Assembly (NCBI RefSeq): GCF_947496875.1
Contig: NZ_CANMEH010000001.1
Location: forward strand, 315,663-379,662
Source of the DNA: an uncultured Paracoccus sp.
Lineage (GTDB): Bacteria; Pseudomonadota; Alphaproteobacteria; Rhodobacterales; Rhodobacteraceae
DNA: 64,000 nucleotides
Direction: 5' to 3'
How positions within the stretch are numbered: the first letter of the stretch is position 1; every line of letters begins with the position of its first letter. Under the pieces are notes generated by a model. That model did not search any database, had not been told where the DNA came from, and was given only the letters and a program-made list of their open reading frames with translations. The position numbers were made by a program, and so were the translations under genes. Positions 39,332 to 53,632 of this stretch are shown here, piece after piece.

Positions 39332-40359
39332 TGAACGCGCCCACGCCCCAGATTGCCCCGCGCGCCACCCCGTTGATCGATCCGTTCGCTCGGCCGATCA
39401 CCTATCTGCGGGTTTCCGTCACCGATCGCTGCGATTTTCGCTGCACCTACTGCATGGCCGAGCACATGCAGTTCCTGCCGAAAGCCGAGCTGCTGACGCT
39501 GGAGGAGCTGGAGCGGCTCTGTGGTGCCTTTGTCGATCTGGGCGTCCGCAAGCTGCGCATCACCGGTGGCGAGCCGCTGGTGCGCCGGAACATCATGTCG
39601 TTCTTCGAGGTGATGTCTCGCCGGCTGGGACAGGGTCTGGACGAACTGACGCTGACCACCAACGGTAGCCAGCTTGGCCGCTTTGCCCGGCAACTGGCGG
39701 ATTATGGGGTGCGCCGGGTCAACGTGTCGCTGGACACGCTGGACCACGACAAGTTCGCGGCGATCACCCGCTGGGGGCGGCTGCCGCAGGTCCTGGACGG
39801 CATCGCGGCAGCCAAGGCTGCCGGGCTGCGCGTCAAGATCAACACCGTGGCGCTGAAGGGTTTCAACGAGGATGAGCTGTTCTCGCTGCTCGACTGGTGT
39901 GCGGGCGAGGGTCACGACCTGACCTTTATCGAGGTCATGCCGATGGGCGATATCGGGGGCGAGGATCGGCTGGACCAGTACTGGCCGCTGTCCGATTTGC
40001 GGGCACGGCTTGCCGAGCGCTTCACCCTGACCCCGCTGGCCGAACGGACCGGGGGGCCGGCCCGCTATGTGCGGCTCGAGGAAACCGGGCAGAAGATCGG
40101 CTTCATCACCCCGCTGACCCACAATTTCTGTGAAAGCTGCAACCGCGTGCGCGTCACCTGTACCGGCGAACTGTTCATGTGCCTGGGGCAGGAGGATCGC
40201 GCCGACCTGCGCTCCCCCCTGCGCGACAGCCCCGGTGACGAGCGGCTCAAGGATGCCATTCGGGCGGCGATCGCCCGCAAGCCCAAGGGCCACGATTTCG
40301 ATTACTCCCGCGGCGTGGGCGGAAAGATGGCCCGGCACATGAGTCACACCGGCGGCTGA
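39331..40359 (+). CDS. moaA: GTP 3',8-cyclase (molybdenum cofactor synthesis)
   Basis: Radical SAM enzyme that converts GTP to 3',8-cyclo-H2GTP in the first step of molybdopterin synthesis. The 342-aa protein has the radical SAM cluster motif CDFRCTYC in [40 protein letters not shown], the C-terminal [4Fe-4S] ligands [19 protein letters not shown], and the activating C-terminal Gly-Gly (SHTGG). The start ATG at 39331 gives a normal N-terminus. No other moa or mob genes are adjacent. Confidence 0.97.
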   Translation: MNAPTPQIAPRATPLIDPFARPITYLRVSVTDRCDFRCTYCMAEHMQFLPKAELLTLEELERLCGAFVDLGVRKLRITGGEPLVRRNIMSFFEVMSRRLGQGLDELTLTTNGSQLGRFARQLADYGVRRVNVSLDTLDHDKFAAITRWGRLPQVLDGIAAAKAAGLRVKINTVALKGFNEDELFSLLDWCAGEGHDLTFIEVMPMGDIGGEDRLDQYWPLSDLRARLAERFTLTPLAERTGGPARYVRLEETGQKIGFITPLTHNFCESCNRVRVTCTGELFMCLGQEDRADLRSPLRDSPGDERLKDAIRAAIARKPKGHDFDYSRGVGGKMARHMSHTGG

Positions 40360-40462
40360 GCCGTTACGGACCGGGCTTGGCGGGCTCGGGTATCGCCACC
40401 ATTCCGCTTTGCCCCGCGACGGAACCCATCTCCGCAGTTCCAGCTTTGTTCCGAACGGGCAG

Positions 40463-40490
40463 TTGTCTTTCCGCGCCCCATGCCTATCTG
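40463..40490 (+). promoter_or_regulatory. uvrA promoter candidate
   Basis: TTGTCT and TATCTG are 16 bases apart, about 28 bases before the uvrA ATG. An AAAAGG Shine-Dalgarno-like sequence lies between. No LexA-type site (GTTC...GAAC or GAAC-N7-GTTC) was recognised, although the upstream GTTCCGAAC at 40449 is a small palindrome. Confidence 0.35.
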
Positions 40491-40517
40491 ATGCGCTTGT
40501 CCCGAAAAGGCCGGCCC

Positions 40518-43427
40518 ATGGAACAGAAGTTCATCGAGATCCGCGGCGCGCGTGAACACAACCTCAAGGGCGTGGACCTGGACATCCCCCGCGATCGGCT
40601 GGTGGTGATCACCGGCCTGTCCGGATCGGGCAAGTCCAGCCTCGCCTTCGACACCATCTATGCCGAGGGCCAGCGCCGCTATGTCGAAAGCCTGTCGGCC
40701 TATGCCCGGCAGTTCCTGGACATGATGGGCAAGCCGGACGTCGACCACATCAGCGGCCTGTCGCCGGCGATCTCGATCGAGCAGAAGACCACCTCGAAGA
40801 ACCCGCGCTCGACGGTCGGCACCGTCACCGAGATCTACGACTATCTGCGGCTGCTGTTTGCGCGCGCCGGCACGCCCTATTCGCCGGCGACCGGATTGCC
40901 GATCGAGGCGCAGCAGGTGCAGGACATGGTCGACCGGGTGATGGCCCTGCCCGAGGGGACCCGCGCCTATCTGCTGGCCCCGATCGTACGCGACCGCAAG
41001 GGCGCCTATGAAAAGGAGCTGCTGGACCTGCGCAAGCGCGGCTTTCAGCGGGTCAAGATCGATGGCGCGTTCCACGAACTGGACAGCCCGCCCGCGCTGG
41101 ACAAGAAGTTCCGGCACGACATCGACGTGGTGGTCGATCGGATCGTCGTGCGCGAGGGGCTGGAGACCCGGCTTGCCGACAGCTTGCGCACCGCGCTGGA
41201 CCTGGCCGACGGGATCGCGGTGCTTGAAACGGCGCCCGCCGAAGGGGAGCCCGAGCGGATCACCTTCAGCGAGAATTTTGCCTGTCCGGTCAGCGGCTTC
41301 ACCCTGCCCGAGATCGAACCACGGCTGTTTTCGTTCAACGCCCCGATGGGCGCCTGCCCGGCCTGCGACGGGCTGGGGATGGAGCTGTTCTTCGACGAGC
41401 GGCTGGTCGTGCCGGACACCGGGCTGTCGCTCGCCCAAGGGGCGCTGGCACCCTGGGCCAAGTCCAAGTCGGCCTATCTGACCCAGACAGTGAACGCGCT
41501 GGCCACCCATTACGGGTTCGACCGCCGCACCCCGTGGCGCGACCTGCCCGAACAGGTGCAGCAGGTGTTCCTGCACGGGTCCGGGACGGACGAGATCCGC
41601 TTCCGCTTCGACGATGCCGGCCGCATCTACGAGGTGACGCGCAGCTTCGAGGGCGTGATCCCGAACCTCCAGCGCCGGCTGCGCGAAACCGACAGTACAT
41701 GGCTGCGCGAGGAGTTCGAGCGCTACCAGAACAACCGTCCCTGCCATGTCTGCGACGGGTATCGCCTGAAACCCGAGGCTCTGGCCGTGAAGGTCGGGAC
41801 GCGCCATATCGGCGAGGTTGTCGCCCTGTCGATCCACGAGGCGCTGGCCTGGGTGAACGAGGCACCGGCGCAGCTGTCACGACAGAAGTCCGAGATCGCG
41901 GCCCCGATCCTCAAGGAGATCCGCGAGCGGCTGGGCTTCCTGGTCAATGTCGGGCTCGACTATCTGACGCTGAGCCGGGCGGCCGGCACGCTGTCCGGGG
42001 GGGAAAGCCAGCGGATCCGCCTCGCCAGCCAGATCGGCAGCGGCCTGACCGGGGTGCTCTACGTGCTGGACGAACCGTCGATCGGGCTGCACCAGCGCGA
42101 CAACGACCGCCTGCTGGAAACGCTGAAGGGGCTGCGCGACGCCGGCAACAGCGTCATCGTGGTGGAGCATGACGAAGATGCCATCCGCCACGCCGACTAC
42201 GTCTTCGACATGGGGCCTGGGGCGGGCGTGCATGGGGGCACGGTGGTCAGTCAGGGAACCCCCGACCAGATCGCGGCCGACCCGGCCAGCCTGACCGGCC
42301 AGTATCTGTCCGGCGCCCGCGAGATCCCGGTGCCGCGGGAACGACGGACCGGCAAGGGCAAGCTGGTCACCGTCGAGGGGGCGACCGGCAACAACCTGAA
42401 GGACGTGACCGTCGGTTTTCCGCTGGGAAAGTTCGTTTGCATCACCGGCGTATCGGGCGGTGGCAAGTCGACGCTGACGATCGAGACGCTGTTCAAGACG
42501 GCATCGATGCGGCTGAACGGCGCCCGCCAGACGCCCGCCCCTGCGCGGGCGATCAAGGGGCTGGAGCATCTCGACAAGGTCATCGACATCGACCAGCGTC
42601 CGATCGGCCGGACGCCCCGGTCGAATCCGGCCACCTATACCGGCGCCTATACCCATATCCGCGACTGGTTCGCCGGCCTGCCCGAATCCAAGGCGCGCGG
42701 CTACAAGCCGGGCCGGTTCAGCTTCAACGTCAAGGGCGGCCGTTGCGAGGCCTGCCAGGGCGACGGCGTCATCAAGATCGAGATGCACTTCCTGCCCGAC
42801 GTCTATGTCACCTGCGAGACCTGCAAGGGGCAACGCTACAACCGCGAGACGCTGGAGGTCGAGTTCAAGGGCAAGTCCATCGCCGACGTCCTGGACATGA
42901 CCATCGAGGAGGGGCAGGCGTTCTTCAAGGCGGTGCCGTCGATCCGGTCCAAGATGGACGCGCTGATGCAGGTGGGGCTGGGCTACGTGAAGGTCGGCCA
43001 GCAGGCCACCACCCTGTCGGGCGGCGAGGCGCAGCGGGTCAAGCTGGCCAAGGAACTGTCCCGCGCCTCGACCGGCAAGACGCTGTACATCCTCGACGAA
43101 CCGACGACGGGCCTGCATTTCGACGATACGCGAAAGCTGCTCGAAGTCCTGCATTCGCTGGTCGATCAGGGCAACACGGTCGTCGTGATCGAACACAATC
43201 TCGACGTGATCAAGACCGCCGACTGGATCATCGACATCGGCCCCGAGGGCGGTGACGGCGGTGGCGTGATCGTCGCCGAGGGAACGCCGGAGGAGATCGC
43301 GGCTGTCCCGGAAAGCCACACCGGGCGTTACCTTGCCCCTCTGCTGGCGGAGGCCGAGCGCCGGCACGGGCCGGTCGCTGTCCCGCAGCCGAACCGCAAG
43401 CCGCGCCGGAAGATCGCGGCAGAGTGA
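40518..43427 (+). CDS. uvrA: Excinuclease ABC subunit A
   Basis: DNA damage sensor of nucleotide excision repair, 969 aa. Two ABC modules: Walker [13 protein letters not shown] and [12 protein letters not shown]; signatures [12 protein letters not shown] and [12 protein letters not shown]; Walker [17 protein letters not shown] and [15 protein letters not shown]. The second zinc finger is intact (CEACQGDG ... CETCKGQR). The first is degenerate: CPVS replaces C-X2-C before [14 protein letters not shown]. The start [18 protein letters not shown] at 40518 is typical; the track adds 47 upstream codons. The basic C-terminus [10 protein letters not shown] is usual for alphaproteobacteria. Confidence 0.98.
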   Translation: MEQKFIEIRGAREHNLKGVDLDIPRDRLVVITGLSGSGKSSLAFDTIYAEGQRRYVESLSAYARQFLDMMGKPDVDHISGLSPAISIEQKTTSKNPRSTVGTVTEIYDYLRLLFARAGTPYSPATGLPIEAQQVQDMVDRVMALPEGTRAYLLAPIVRDRKGAYEKELLDLRKRGFQRVKIDGAFHELDSPPALDKKFRHDIDVVVDRIVVREGLETRLADSLRTALDLADGIAVLETAPAEGEPERITFSENFACPVSGFTLPEIEPRLFSFNAPMGACPACDGLGMELFFDERLVVPDTGLSLAQGALAPWAKSKSAYLTQTVNALATHYGFDRRTPWRDLPEQVQQVFLHGSGTDEIRFRFDDAGRIYEVTRSFEGVIPNLQRRLRETDSTWLREEFERYQNNRPCHVCDGYRLKPEALAVKVGTRHIGEVVALSIHEALAWVNEAPAQLSRQKSEIAAPILKEIRERLGFLVNVGLDYLTLSRAAGTLSGGESQRIRLASQIGSGLTGVLYVLDEPSIGLHQRDNDRLLETLKGLRDAGNSVIVVEHDEDAIRHADYVFDMGPGAGVHGGTVVSQGTPDQIAADPASLTGQYLSGAREIPVPRERRTGKGKLVTVEGATGNNLKDVTVGFPLGKFVCITGVSGGGKSTLTIETLFKTASMRLNGARQTPAPARAIKGLEHLDKVIDIDQRPIGRTPRSNPATYTGAYTHIRDWFAGLPESKARGYKPGRFSFNVKGGRCEACQGDGVIKIEMHFLPDVYVTCETCKGQRYNRETLEVEFKGKSIADVLDMTIEEGQAFFKAVPSIRSKMDALMQVGLGYVKVGQQATTLSGGEAQRVKLAKELSRASTGKTLYILDEPTTGLHFDDTRKLLEVLHSLVDQGNTVVVIEHNLDVIKTADWIIDIGPEGGDGGGVIVAEGTPEEIAAVPESHTGRYLAPLLAEAERRHGPVAVPQPNRKPRRKIAAE

Positions 43428-43435
43428 GGCAATCG

Positions 43436-43455
43436 GGACCGCGGTGCAGCGGTCC
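43436..43455 (+). terminator. Hairpin after uvrA
   Basis: GGACCGC and GCGGTCC form a perfect 7-bp stem with a 6-base loop, nine bases beyond the uvrA stop. It lacks a T-tract but is well placed to separate uvrA from the nuo operon. Confidence 0.5.
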
Positions 43456-43505
43456 TGATCGCATGCGACATAAGGTGACATCGCGGGGTGCCGGGCCGGC
43501 TCTCA

Positions 43506-45228
<1,723 letters not shown>

Positions 45229-45229
<1 letters not shown>

Positions 45230-46467
45230 TGGACGGCGACATCCGCACCAACGCCTATGACGACGGCAGCACCGACCTGCTGGATGGCGAACAGCGCATC
45301 CGCAACTTCAACCTGAACTTCGGACCCCAGCATCCGGCCGCGCATGGCGTGCTGCGCCTCGTGCTGGAACTGGACGGCGAGGTGGTGGAGCGCGCCGACC
45401 CGCATATCGGCCTGCTGCATCGCGGCACCGAAAAGCTGATGGAGTCGCGCACCTACCTGCAGAACCTGCCGTATCTGGACCGGCTGGACTATGTCGCGCC
45501 CATGAACCAGGAGCACGCCTGGTGCCTGGCGATCGAGCGGCTGACCGGGGTCGAGATCCCGCGTCGCGCCTCGCTGATCCGGGTCCTGTACTCCGAGATC
45601 AGCCGCATCCTGAACCATCTGCTGAACCTGACGTCGCAAGCCATGGACGTCGGCGCGCTGACCCCGCCGCTGTGGGGTTACGAAGAGCGTGAGAAGCTGA
45701 TGATCTTCTACGAGCGGGCGTCCGGAGCGCGGCTTCACGCGGCCTATTTCCGCCCGGGCGGGGTCCACCAGGACCTGCCGCCGGCGTTGCTGGACGACAT
45801 CGACGACTGGGCCGTCGCATTCCCGCGCGTCGTCGACGATCTGCACAGCCTGCTGACCGAGAACCGGATCTTCAAGCAGCGCAATGTCGACATCGGCGTC
45901 GTCAAGGAACAGGACGTGCTGGACTGGGGCTATTCGGGCCCAATGGCGCGCGGATCGGGCCTGGCCTGGGACCTGCGGCGCAGCCAGCCCTACGAGTGCT
46001 ACGACGAGTTCGAGTTCGAGGTCCCGGTCGGAACCAACGGCGACTGCTACGACCGTTACCTGATCCGGATGGAGGAGATGATCCAGTCCACCAGGATCAT
46101 CCGCCAGGCCGTGGCCAAGCTGAAGGCCGAGCCCGCCGGCGACGTGCTGGCCCGCGGCAAGCTGACGCCGCCGCGCCGGGCCGAGATGAAGCGCGACATG
46201 GAAAGCCTGATCCACCACTTCAAGCTGTACACCGAGGGCTTCAAGGTGCCTGCCGGAGAGGTCTATGCCGCGGTCGAGGCGCCCAAGGGCGAGTTCGGCG
46301 TCTACATGGTGAGCGACGGCACGAACAAGCCGTACCGCGCCAAGCTGCGGGCCCCGGGCTATCTGCATCTGCAGTCGATCGACTGGCTGACCCGCGGCCA
46401 CATGCTGGCCGACGTGGCCGCGGTGATCGGGTCCATCGACATCGTCTTCGGCGAGATCGACCGGTGA
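45229..46467 (+). CDS. nuoD: NADH-quinone oxidoreductase subunit D
   Basis: 49-kDa subunit homologue (NQO4), 412 aa, forming the quinone pocket with NuoB. Characteristic stretches are [22 protein letters not shown] (quinone-site His), [35 protein letters not shown] and the C-terminus [12 protein letters not shown]. The start [13 protein letters not shown] at 45229 is used; the track ORF begins inside nuoC. Confidence 0.98.
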
Positions 46468-46517
46468 GCGGCGCGTTCCCTTTCCCCGTTCCGCATGCCA
46501 GTGGAGATCCTGCGTAG

Positions 46518-47393
46518 ATGCTGCGCCGTCTTGCGAAAGAACAACCCGAGTCATTTGCGTTCACCTCCCGGAACCTCGCCTGGGCCCATGCGCAGATGTC
46601 GAAGTTTCCCGAGGGGCGGCAGCGCTCGGCGATCATCCCGCTGCTGTGGCGCGCGCAGGAACAGGAAGGCTGGCTGACCCGGCCGGCCATCGAGTACGTC
46701 GCCACCCTTCTGGACATGCCGTATATCCGGGCGCTCGAGGTCGCGACATTCTACTTCATGTTCCAGCTGCAGCCTGTCGGCCGCATCGCCAATGTCCAGA
46801 TTTGCGGCACCACGACCTGCATGATCTGCGGTGCCGAGGATCTGGTCGCGTTTTGCAGGACCCGGATCGCGCCGACGCCCCACACCGTGTCGGCCGACGG
46901 CAATTTCAGCTGGGAAGAGGTCGAGTGCCTCGGCGCCTGCTCGAACGCGCCGATGGTGCAGATCGGCAAGGACTATTACGAGGATCTGACGGTCGAGAAG
47001 CTGTCGGCCCTGCTGGATGCGCTCGCCGCCGGCCAGCTGCCGGTGCCGGGCCCGCAGAACGGCCGGTTCTCGTCCGAGCCCAGTGGCGGCCCCGTGGCGC
47101 TGCGGGACACCCAAGGGGGCGAAGAGAACAACGCCTCGGTCGCGCTGGCGCTCAAGCAGCGCGACACGGTCAAGCGGATCGACGGGTCCGAGGCGCCGAT
47201 CCTGACCCCCTGGCGGCGACAGCCCGACACGGATGAGGGCGATGGCGACGATAACGAGCCGGAACCGTCGCGCGGACGGCCGGCAGACGAAACCGGGGTG
47301 ACCGTCCAGGAAGCCGCCGGCACCTCCGCCGCGCGGCCGCGGTCCAAGCGCGAGCCCGCCGGGGCGCCCGCCGACGCCAAGGACACCGAATAG
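46518..47393 (+). CDS. nuoE: NADH-quinone oxidoreductase subunit E with long C-terminal tail
   Basis: 24-kDa subunit homologue (NQO2) with [2Fe-2S] cluster N1a. The core (residues about 1-175) has [23 protein letters not shown] and the ligands [12 protein letters not shown] and [10 protein letters not shown]. Residues about 175-291 form an acidic, Pro/Gly/Arg-rich tail with no recognisable fold, so the protein is far longer than E. coli NuoE (166 aa). Extended tails occur in Rhodobacteraceae homologues. It is followed seven bases later by an ORF of similar disordered composition. Confidence 0.97.
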   Translation: MLRRLAKEQPESFAFTSRNLAWAHAQMSKFPEGRQRSAIIPLLWRAQEQEGWLTRPAIEYVATLLDMPYIRALEVATFYFMFQLQPVGRIANVQICGTTTCMICGAEDLVAFCRTRIAPTPHTVSADGNFSWEEVECLGACSNAPMVQIGKDYYEDLTVEKLSALLDALAAGQLPVPGPQNGRFSSEPSGGPVALRDTQGGEENNASVALALKQRDTVKRIDGSEAPILTPWRRQPDTDEGDGDDNEPEPSRGRPADETGVTVQEAAGTSAARPRSKREPAGAPADAKDTE

Positions 47394-47400
47394 GATCGCC

Positions 47401-48152
47401 ATGACACAGGACATCTGCAAACGGAATTGCTGGATCGCCGGCGCGGCACTGGGCCTGCTGATCCTTGTCCTGAGCTGGACGGGCATGGGACTCGCGGGCG
47501 CACTGTTCCTGGCAATCATTGCCGGGGCGCTGTTCGGTGCGTTGCTGGTGTGGCTGGTCTGCAGTGGCGATAGGGGCTCCGCACCGGATCTGGTCGCGAG
47601 CGAGCCCGCGACGGCCGGCGGCGGGTCGGCCCCGGGCGGCAGGACATTGACGATCGACAGGGACGAGGATCCGGGGCCGGCCGAGACGGTGCTGATGGGA
47701 ACGGCGCAGGCACCCGTGATACCGGTCGGGCAGCCGGCACCGCCGCGATCGATCGTGGCAGGAGCCACCCGGGATCAGACGCTGTCGCACGGCGCCGTCC
47801 GGGCTGCCACGGGGGGTGGTCAGGCGCCGACATTCGGCACCACCCAGGGCAATACCGCGGGGGCGTCCCCGGGACATACCGCTCAGGACTCGTCCGAGCC
47901 CGCGCCGGTGGCGGAGGACAGCCCGCTGGAGGACACCCGGGCGGTCATGGATGACCTGTCTGAATCGCAGGACCATAGAATGCCGGGTGAATCGGTGCGC
48001 TCGGCCGAACCCGGCGGCGTGCAGGACCAGCGGCCTCCCCGTGGACCGGACATGGAAGACCTGAACGACCCTTCCACGGTCGATGACGCGACCGGATTCT
48101 CCGAGGGCGAAGATTCCGGCGCCTACCGGGCGACCGACGCCGGGCCGCGGCC

Positions 48153-48156
<4 letters not shown>
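47401..48156 (+). CDS. nuo-operon membrane protein with disordered tail, unknown function
   Basis: The 251-aa protein has two adjacent hydrophobic helices at the N-terminus (CWIAGAALGLLILVLSW and LAGALFLAIIAGALFGALLVWLV). About 190 residues rich in Pro, Gly, Ala, Asp and Glu follow, with no recognisable domain. Its place between nuoE and nuoF matches an unidentified reading frame of the P. denitrificans nqo cluster. The N-terminus carries two Cys (CKRNC). Its stop overlaps the next ORF (ATGA). A role in complex I assembly or membrane attachment is only inferred from position. Confidence 0.75.
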
Positions 48157-49692
<1,536 letters not shown>

Positions 49693-49708
49693 TCCGGGAG
49701 GCCGCGGC

Positions 49709-50170
49709 GTGAAAGGCAAGATCCTGCACATCGACGATGCCAGCGGCGAGGGCGTGATCTCGACCGAGGACGGTGCGCGCTATCGCTTTTCCGCGCCGGA
49801 TCTCATGGGGGCCGGCGAGATCGCGCGTGCGGGCGCGGCCGTCGATTTCGCCGTCGCCGGCGACCGGGCGGTCGAGGTCTATCCCGATCCCGGGCCGGCA
49901 CATGTGGCCGTGCGGCGCGGGGACAAGAACAAGATCGTCGCCGCCTTGCTTGCGTTCTTCCTGGGTGCGTTCGGGGTTCACAAGTTCTACATCGGCGCGA
50001 ACCTTGCGGGCGTGATCATGCTGGTCAGCTCGGGGTTGGGCTTCCTGCTGTTCTTTCTGCCGAATGCGGTAATGGGCCTGATCTCATTCATCGAGGGGAT
50101 CATCTACCTGACCCGTTCGGACGAGCAGTTCTACGAGACCTACGAAGTCGGGCGAAAGGCGTGGTTCTGA
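49709..50170 (+). CDS. TM2-domain membrane protein in the nuo operon
   Basis: The 153-aa protein has an N-terminal soluble part (about residues 1-70) starting [28 protein letters not shown], which looks like a cold-shock/OB-type strand pattern (G-x-G-VI-x-x-E-D-G). A TM2 domain follows: [29 protein letters not shown] and a second helix ending in [17 protein letters not shown]2 proteins are small double-spanning membrane proteins of mostly unknown role. The GTG start has GGGAGG eight bases upstream. It lies between nuoF and nuoG, where the Paracoccus cluster also has an unidentified frame. Confidence 0.85.
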   Translation: MKGKILHIDDASGEGVISTEDGARYRFSAPDLMGAGEIARAGAAVDFAVAGDRAVEVYPDPGPAHVAVRRGDKNKIVAALLAFFLGAFGVHKFYIGANLAGVIMLVSSGLGFLLFFLPNAVMGLISFIEGIIYLTRSDEQFYETYEVGRKAWF

Positions 50171-50289
50171 TGGTCCGGCCCGGTCCGATCTGCCGCAACA
50201 TCGCTCACACGGGGCTGACGCAGCCGTGTCGGGCCATTGCCGTTCGGCTCCCGTATCCTGTCGCCTTTGGACCGGCGAAGGAGAAGACC

Positions 50290-50712
50290 ATGACAAGGGT
50301 GAACCGGGCGGCACGTCGCCTCGCGGCGGCGGTGATCGCCGTCGGACTTGCTGCGACCTCGGCCGCGGCGCTCGAGCCGCTGTCGACCGAGCGCTACATC
50401 AATGACCGGCTGATCGCGGCGCGGATCGCCGACCGGATCCGGCGGGAGTGCCCCAGCATCGACGGCCGGATGATCTATGCGTTCCAGCAGGCACGGGCAT
50501 TGCAGAGATACGCGCTGGACAAGGGTTATTCCAAGCAGCAGATCGACACGTTCCTGGACAGCAAGTCGGAACGTCGCCGCATCTATGCGATTGCCGAGGA
50601 CTACCTGGCGCGCAAAGGTGTCAGTGGGGACGATCCCGCGAGCTTCTGCCGTCTGGGTCTGCAGGAGATCGCCGACGGATCGGTCGCCGGGTCGCTGCTG
50701 GTGGCGAAGTGA
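50290..50712 (+). CDS. Exported nuo-operon protein (probably DUF5333)
   Basis: The 140-aa protein starts [31 protein letters not shown], a clear Sec signal peptide, and the mature part is helical ([61 protein letters not shown]). Two Cys, in RRECPS and ASFCRLG, could form a disulfide in the periplasm. It resembles the Rhodobacterales family DUF5333; function unknown. The start at 50290 has AAGGAG six bases upstream; the track begins 43 codons earlier. It sits between the TM2 gene and nuoG. Confidence 0.78.
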   Translation: MTRVNRAARRLAAAVIAVGLAATSAAALEPLSTERYINDRLIAARIADRIRRECPSIDGRMIYAFQQARALQRYALDKGYSKQQIDTFLDSKSERRRIYAIAEDYLARKGVSGDDPASFCRLGLQEIADGSVAGSLLVAK

Positions 50713-50783
50713 TGGCCGAAGACCGGCAGAACGGTAAAGGGCGGCTGGCCGGTTGCGGCCGGGCCAAAGCGTAAGGCAGGCAG

Positions 50784-52817
50784 ATGAGCGACAAGCGCAC
50801 CATCAAGATCGATGAAAAGCTGATCGAGGTCGATCCGAACCTGACCTTGATCCAGGCCTGCGAACACGCAGGGATCGAGATCCCGCGCTTCTGCTATCAC
50901 GAGCGGCTGTCGATCGCCGGCAACTGCCGCATGTGCCTGGTCGAGATCGTCGGCGGCCCACCCAAGCCCGCCGCCAGTTGCGCGATGCAGGTCAAGGATC
51001 TGCGCCCCGGTCCGGATGGCGCGCCGTCCGAGATCCGAACCAACAGCCCGATGGTCCGCAAGGCCCGGGAAGGGGTGATGGAGTTCCTGCTGATCAACCA
51101 TCCGCTGGACTGTCCGATCTGCGACCAGGGCGGCGAATGCGACCTGCAGGACCAGGCGATGGCGTATGGCGTCGATTTCAGCCGCTATCGCGAGCCCAAG
51201 CGCGCCAATGCGGAACTGGACCTGGGGCCGCTGGTCGAAACCCACATGACCCGCTGCATCCACTGCACCCGGTGCGTCCGCTTCATCACCGAGGTGGCCG
51301 GGATCGCAGAGATGGGCCAGACCGGGCGCGGCGAGGATGTAGAGATCACCAGCGTTCTGACCACGACGCTGGACACGAACCTGCAGGGCAACATCATCGA
51401 TCTGTGCCCGGTCGGGGCGCTGGTCAGCAAGCCGTATTCCTTCACGGCCCGGCCGTGGGAGCTGCGCAAGACCGAGTCGATCGACGTGATGGACGCGCTG
51501 GGATCGTCGATCCGCGTCGACACCAAGGGGCGCGAGGTGATGCGCATCCTGCCCCGCAACCATGACGACGTGAATGAGGAATGGATCAGCGACAAGACCC
51601 GGTTCGTCTGGGACGGGCTGCGCCGGCAGCGGCTGGACCGGCCCTATATCCGCGAGAACGGCCGTCTGCGCCCCGCAAGCTGGCCCGAGGCGCTGGACGC
51701 AGCAGCAACGGCCATGAAGGGTCGCAAGGTCGCCGGGCTGATCGGAGACCTGGCCCCGGTCGAGGCGGTCTATGCGCTCAAGCAGCTGATCGAGGCGATC
51801 GGCGGGACCGTGGAATGCCGTACGGATGGCGCCAAGCTGCCGGCAGGGAACCGGTCGGGCTATGTCGGGACCGCGGCGATCGCTGACATCGATCAGGCCC
51901 GGATGATCCAGCTGATCGGGACCGATCCGCGGACCGAGGCGCCGGTGCTGAATGCCCGCATCCGCAAGGCCTGGATCCAGGGCGCCCAAGTGGGCGTGAT
52001 CGGTCCTGCGTCGGACCTTACCTATGGGTATGCCCTGGCCGGACCCGGGCGCGAGGCGCTGGCACAGCTGTCCGGACGCACCACTAGCGACGCCACGCGG
52101 GACAAGCCGAGCCTGGTGATCGTGGGGCAGGGCGCCCTGCGCGGCGACGATGGCGCGGCCGTCCTGGGCCATGCGATGCGGCTGGCGCAGAACTCCGCCT
52201 CGGGGTTGCTGATCCTGCACACGGCCGCGAGCCGCGTCGGCGCCATGGACGTGGGGGCGGTGACCGAGGGCGGCATGGATGCCGCGCTGGACGGGGCCGA
52301 GGTGGTCTGGTCGCTGGGCGCCGACGAGGTCGAGATCACCGCGCGCGACGCCGGCGGGCCGTTCGTCATCTACCAAGGCAGCCACGGGGACCGTGGCGCG
52401 CATCGGGCCGACGTGATCCTTCCGGCCGCGTGCTACACCGAGGAAAACGGTCTGTTCGTGAACACCGAGGGACGGCCGCAACTCGCCCTGCGGGCGAATT
52501 TTGCGCCGGGCGAGGCCAAGGAAAACTGGGCGATCATCCGGGCATTGTCGCCGTTGCTGGGCAAGACCCAGCCTTGGCAGACCCTGGCCGAGCTTCGCGG
52601 GGCATTGATCGAGGACGTGCCGCATCTGGCCCGGATCGACGAGGTCCCGGAAAATGCCTGGCAGCCGGTCGAGGTCGGACCTCTGGGCAGCGGCGACTTC
52701 CAGACCGCGATCCGGGATTTCTATCTTTCGAACCCGATCGCACGAAGCTCGGTGCTGATGGGGCAGCTTTCGGAAATGGCGGCGGCGCGTTCTGCCCGCG
52801 CCCTGGCGGCGGAGTAA
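50784..52817 (+). CDS. nuoG: NADH-quinone oxidoreductase subunit G
   Basis: 75-kDa subunit homologue (NQO3), 677 aa, the largest peripheral-arm subunit. The [2Fe-2S] N1b ligands lie in [17 protein letters not shown] and SCAMQ. The His/Cys ligands of N5 are in [19 protein letters not shown], and those of N4 in [15 protein letters not shown] with DLCPVGAL. The extra N7 cluster Cys set found in E. coli NuoG is absent, as in the mitochondrial and Paracoccus forms, and the C-terminal molybdopterin-like domain is shortened. It is followed after five bases by a lipoprotein gene. Confidence 0.98.
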   Translation: MSDKRTIKIDEKLIEVDPNLTLIQACEHAGIEIPRFCYHERLSIAGNCRMCLVEIVGGPPKPAASCAMQVKDLRPGPDGAPSEIRTNSPMVRKAREGVMEFLLINHPLDCPICDQGGECDLQDQAMAYGVDFSRYREPKRANAELDLGPLVETHMTRCIHCTRCVRFITEVAGIAEMGQTGRGEDVEITSVLTTTLDTNLQGNIIDLCPVGALVSKPYSFTARPWELRKTESIDVMDALGSSIRVDTKGREVMRILPRNHDDVNEEWISDKTRFVWDGLRRQRLDRPYIRENGRLRPASWPEALDAAATAMKGRKVAGLIGDLAPVEAVYALKQLIEAIGGTVECRTDGAKLPAGNRSGYVGTAAIADIDQARMIQLIGTDPRTEAPVLNARIRKAWIQGAQVGVIGPASDLTYGYALAGPGREALAQLSGRTTSDATRDKPSLVIVGQGALRGDDGAAVLGHAMRLAQNSASGLLILHTAASRVGAMDVGAVTEGGMDAALDGAEVVWSLGADEVEITARDAGGPFVIYQGSHGDRGAHRADVILPAACYTEENGLFVNTEGRPQLALRANFAPGEAKENWAIIRALSPLLGKTQPWQTLAELRGALIEDVPHLARIDEVPENAWQPVEVGPLGSGDFQTAIRDFYLSNPIARSSVLMGQLSEMAAARSARALAAE

Positions 52818-52822
52818 TCAAG

Positions 52823-53614
52823 ATGGCCATTCGTTTTGCCCGTACCCTGTTGCCCGCGGCGGCGCTCGCCACCGCGCTGGCCGGATGCACCGATCCCGGG
52901 CCGGATGCCTCGCAGCTGCGCCCGTCCGGCAAGCCTGACCAGCTGGACGTGGCCGTGCTGCAGGATACCCCGAACGGGGCCCAGCTGACCCGCGGCCGCA
53001 TCTCGACCAAGTCGGGCGACATCCTGATCCTCGAGCCGGATGGCAGTGTCAGCGAGGTGGCCCTGGACAGCCCCAGCGGCCGCGACGCCTTCGACGTCTC
53101 CGAGGCCGAGCTGGCGGCGCTGGCCGTCAACCTGGGAATCGACCTGTCCGCGGCACCCGCCGATATCGATCTGGGCCCATCGTCCGGCAGGACGATCCGG
53201 CGGGGTCCGACCGCTCAGGAAAAGGCACTGGAGGAGTTCGCCGCGCGGACCCGGCCGGCGCTGCCGACCTTTCCGCCCGGCTTCAAGGCGGACCCCGAGG
53301 TATTCATCGGAACCAGGGTCGAGACGATCAAGGGCGACACCCGCGGCTCGCTGGTCGAGGTGACGGCGAACCTCAGGGACGGGGTGGACGCGGACGTGGC
53401 CTTCGCCTATGCCACATGCGCGCTTGCCGGGTGGGCCAAGGGCGAAGGGCGCCAGTACGCGCGCCACATCCGCACCCTTCAGGCAAACCGGAACGGCAAG
53501 CTGCTGATCGGATCGGTCTTCACGCTGTCCGGTGACAAGCCCATGGGTCTGCGGGTCATGGAGACGCGCGATACCCTGCAGGAATGCGAAGCCCGCGGCA
53601 TCCCCGCGGCGTGA
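52823..53614 (+). CDS. Putative lipoprotein encoded between nuoG and nuoH
   Basis: The 263-aa protein begins MAIRFARTLLPAAALATALAGCTDPGPD, a lipoprotein signal with LAGC lipobox. The mature part contains ISTKSGDILILEPDGSVSEVALDS, a helical DVSEAELAALAVNLGIDL and a C-terminal mixed alpha/beta region (GSLVEVTANLRDGVDADVAFAYATCALAGWAKGEG). I do not recognise a family. The ATG at 52823 has GGAG eight bases upstream. It occupies the position of an unidentified frame in the Paracoccus nqo cluster and would act on the periplasmic side of the membrane, unlike the cytoplasmic arm of complex I. Confidence 0.75.
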   Translation: MAIRFARTLLPAAALATALAGCTDPGPDASQLRPSGKPDQLDVAVLQDTPNGAQLTRGRISTKSGDILILEPDGSVSEVALDSPSGRDAFDVSEAELAALAVNLGIDLSAAPADIDLGPSSGRTIRRGPTAQEKALEEFAARTRPALPTFPPGFKADPEVFIGTRVETIKGDTRGSLVEVTANLRDGVDADVAFAYATCALAGWAKGEGRQYARHIRTLQANRNGKLLIGSVFTLSGDKPMGLRVMETRDTLQECEARGIPAA

Positions 53615-53632
53615 ACCAAGGGAGCGACGAGA

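Noticed and set aside
40449-40457. GTTCCGAAC near the uvrA promoter as an SOS box
   Set aside because: The palindrome is too short and lacks the spacing of known alphaproteobacterial LexA sites (GTTC-N7-GTTC or GAAC-N7-GAAC).
50712-50774. 20-codon ORF ([20 protein letters not shown]) between the DUF5333-like gene and nuoG
   Set aside because: It overlaps the previous stop (TGATG) but has no clear ribosome binding site of its own and very low information content; not listed as a gene.
50601-52625. 674-codon minus-strand ORF opposite nuoG
   Set aside because: Antisense shadow of nuoG without recognisable motifs.
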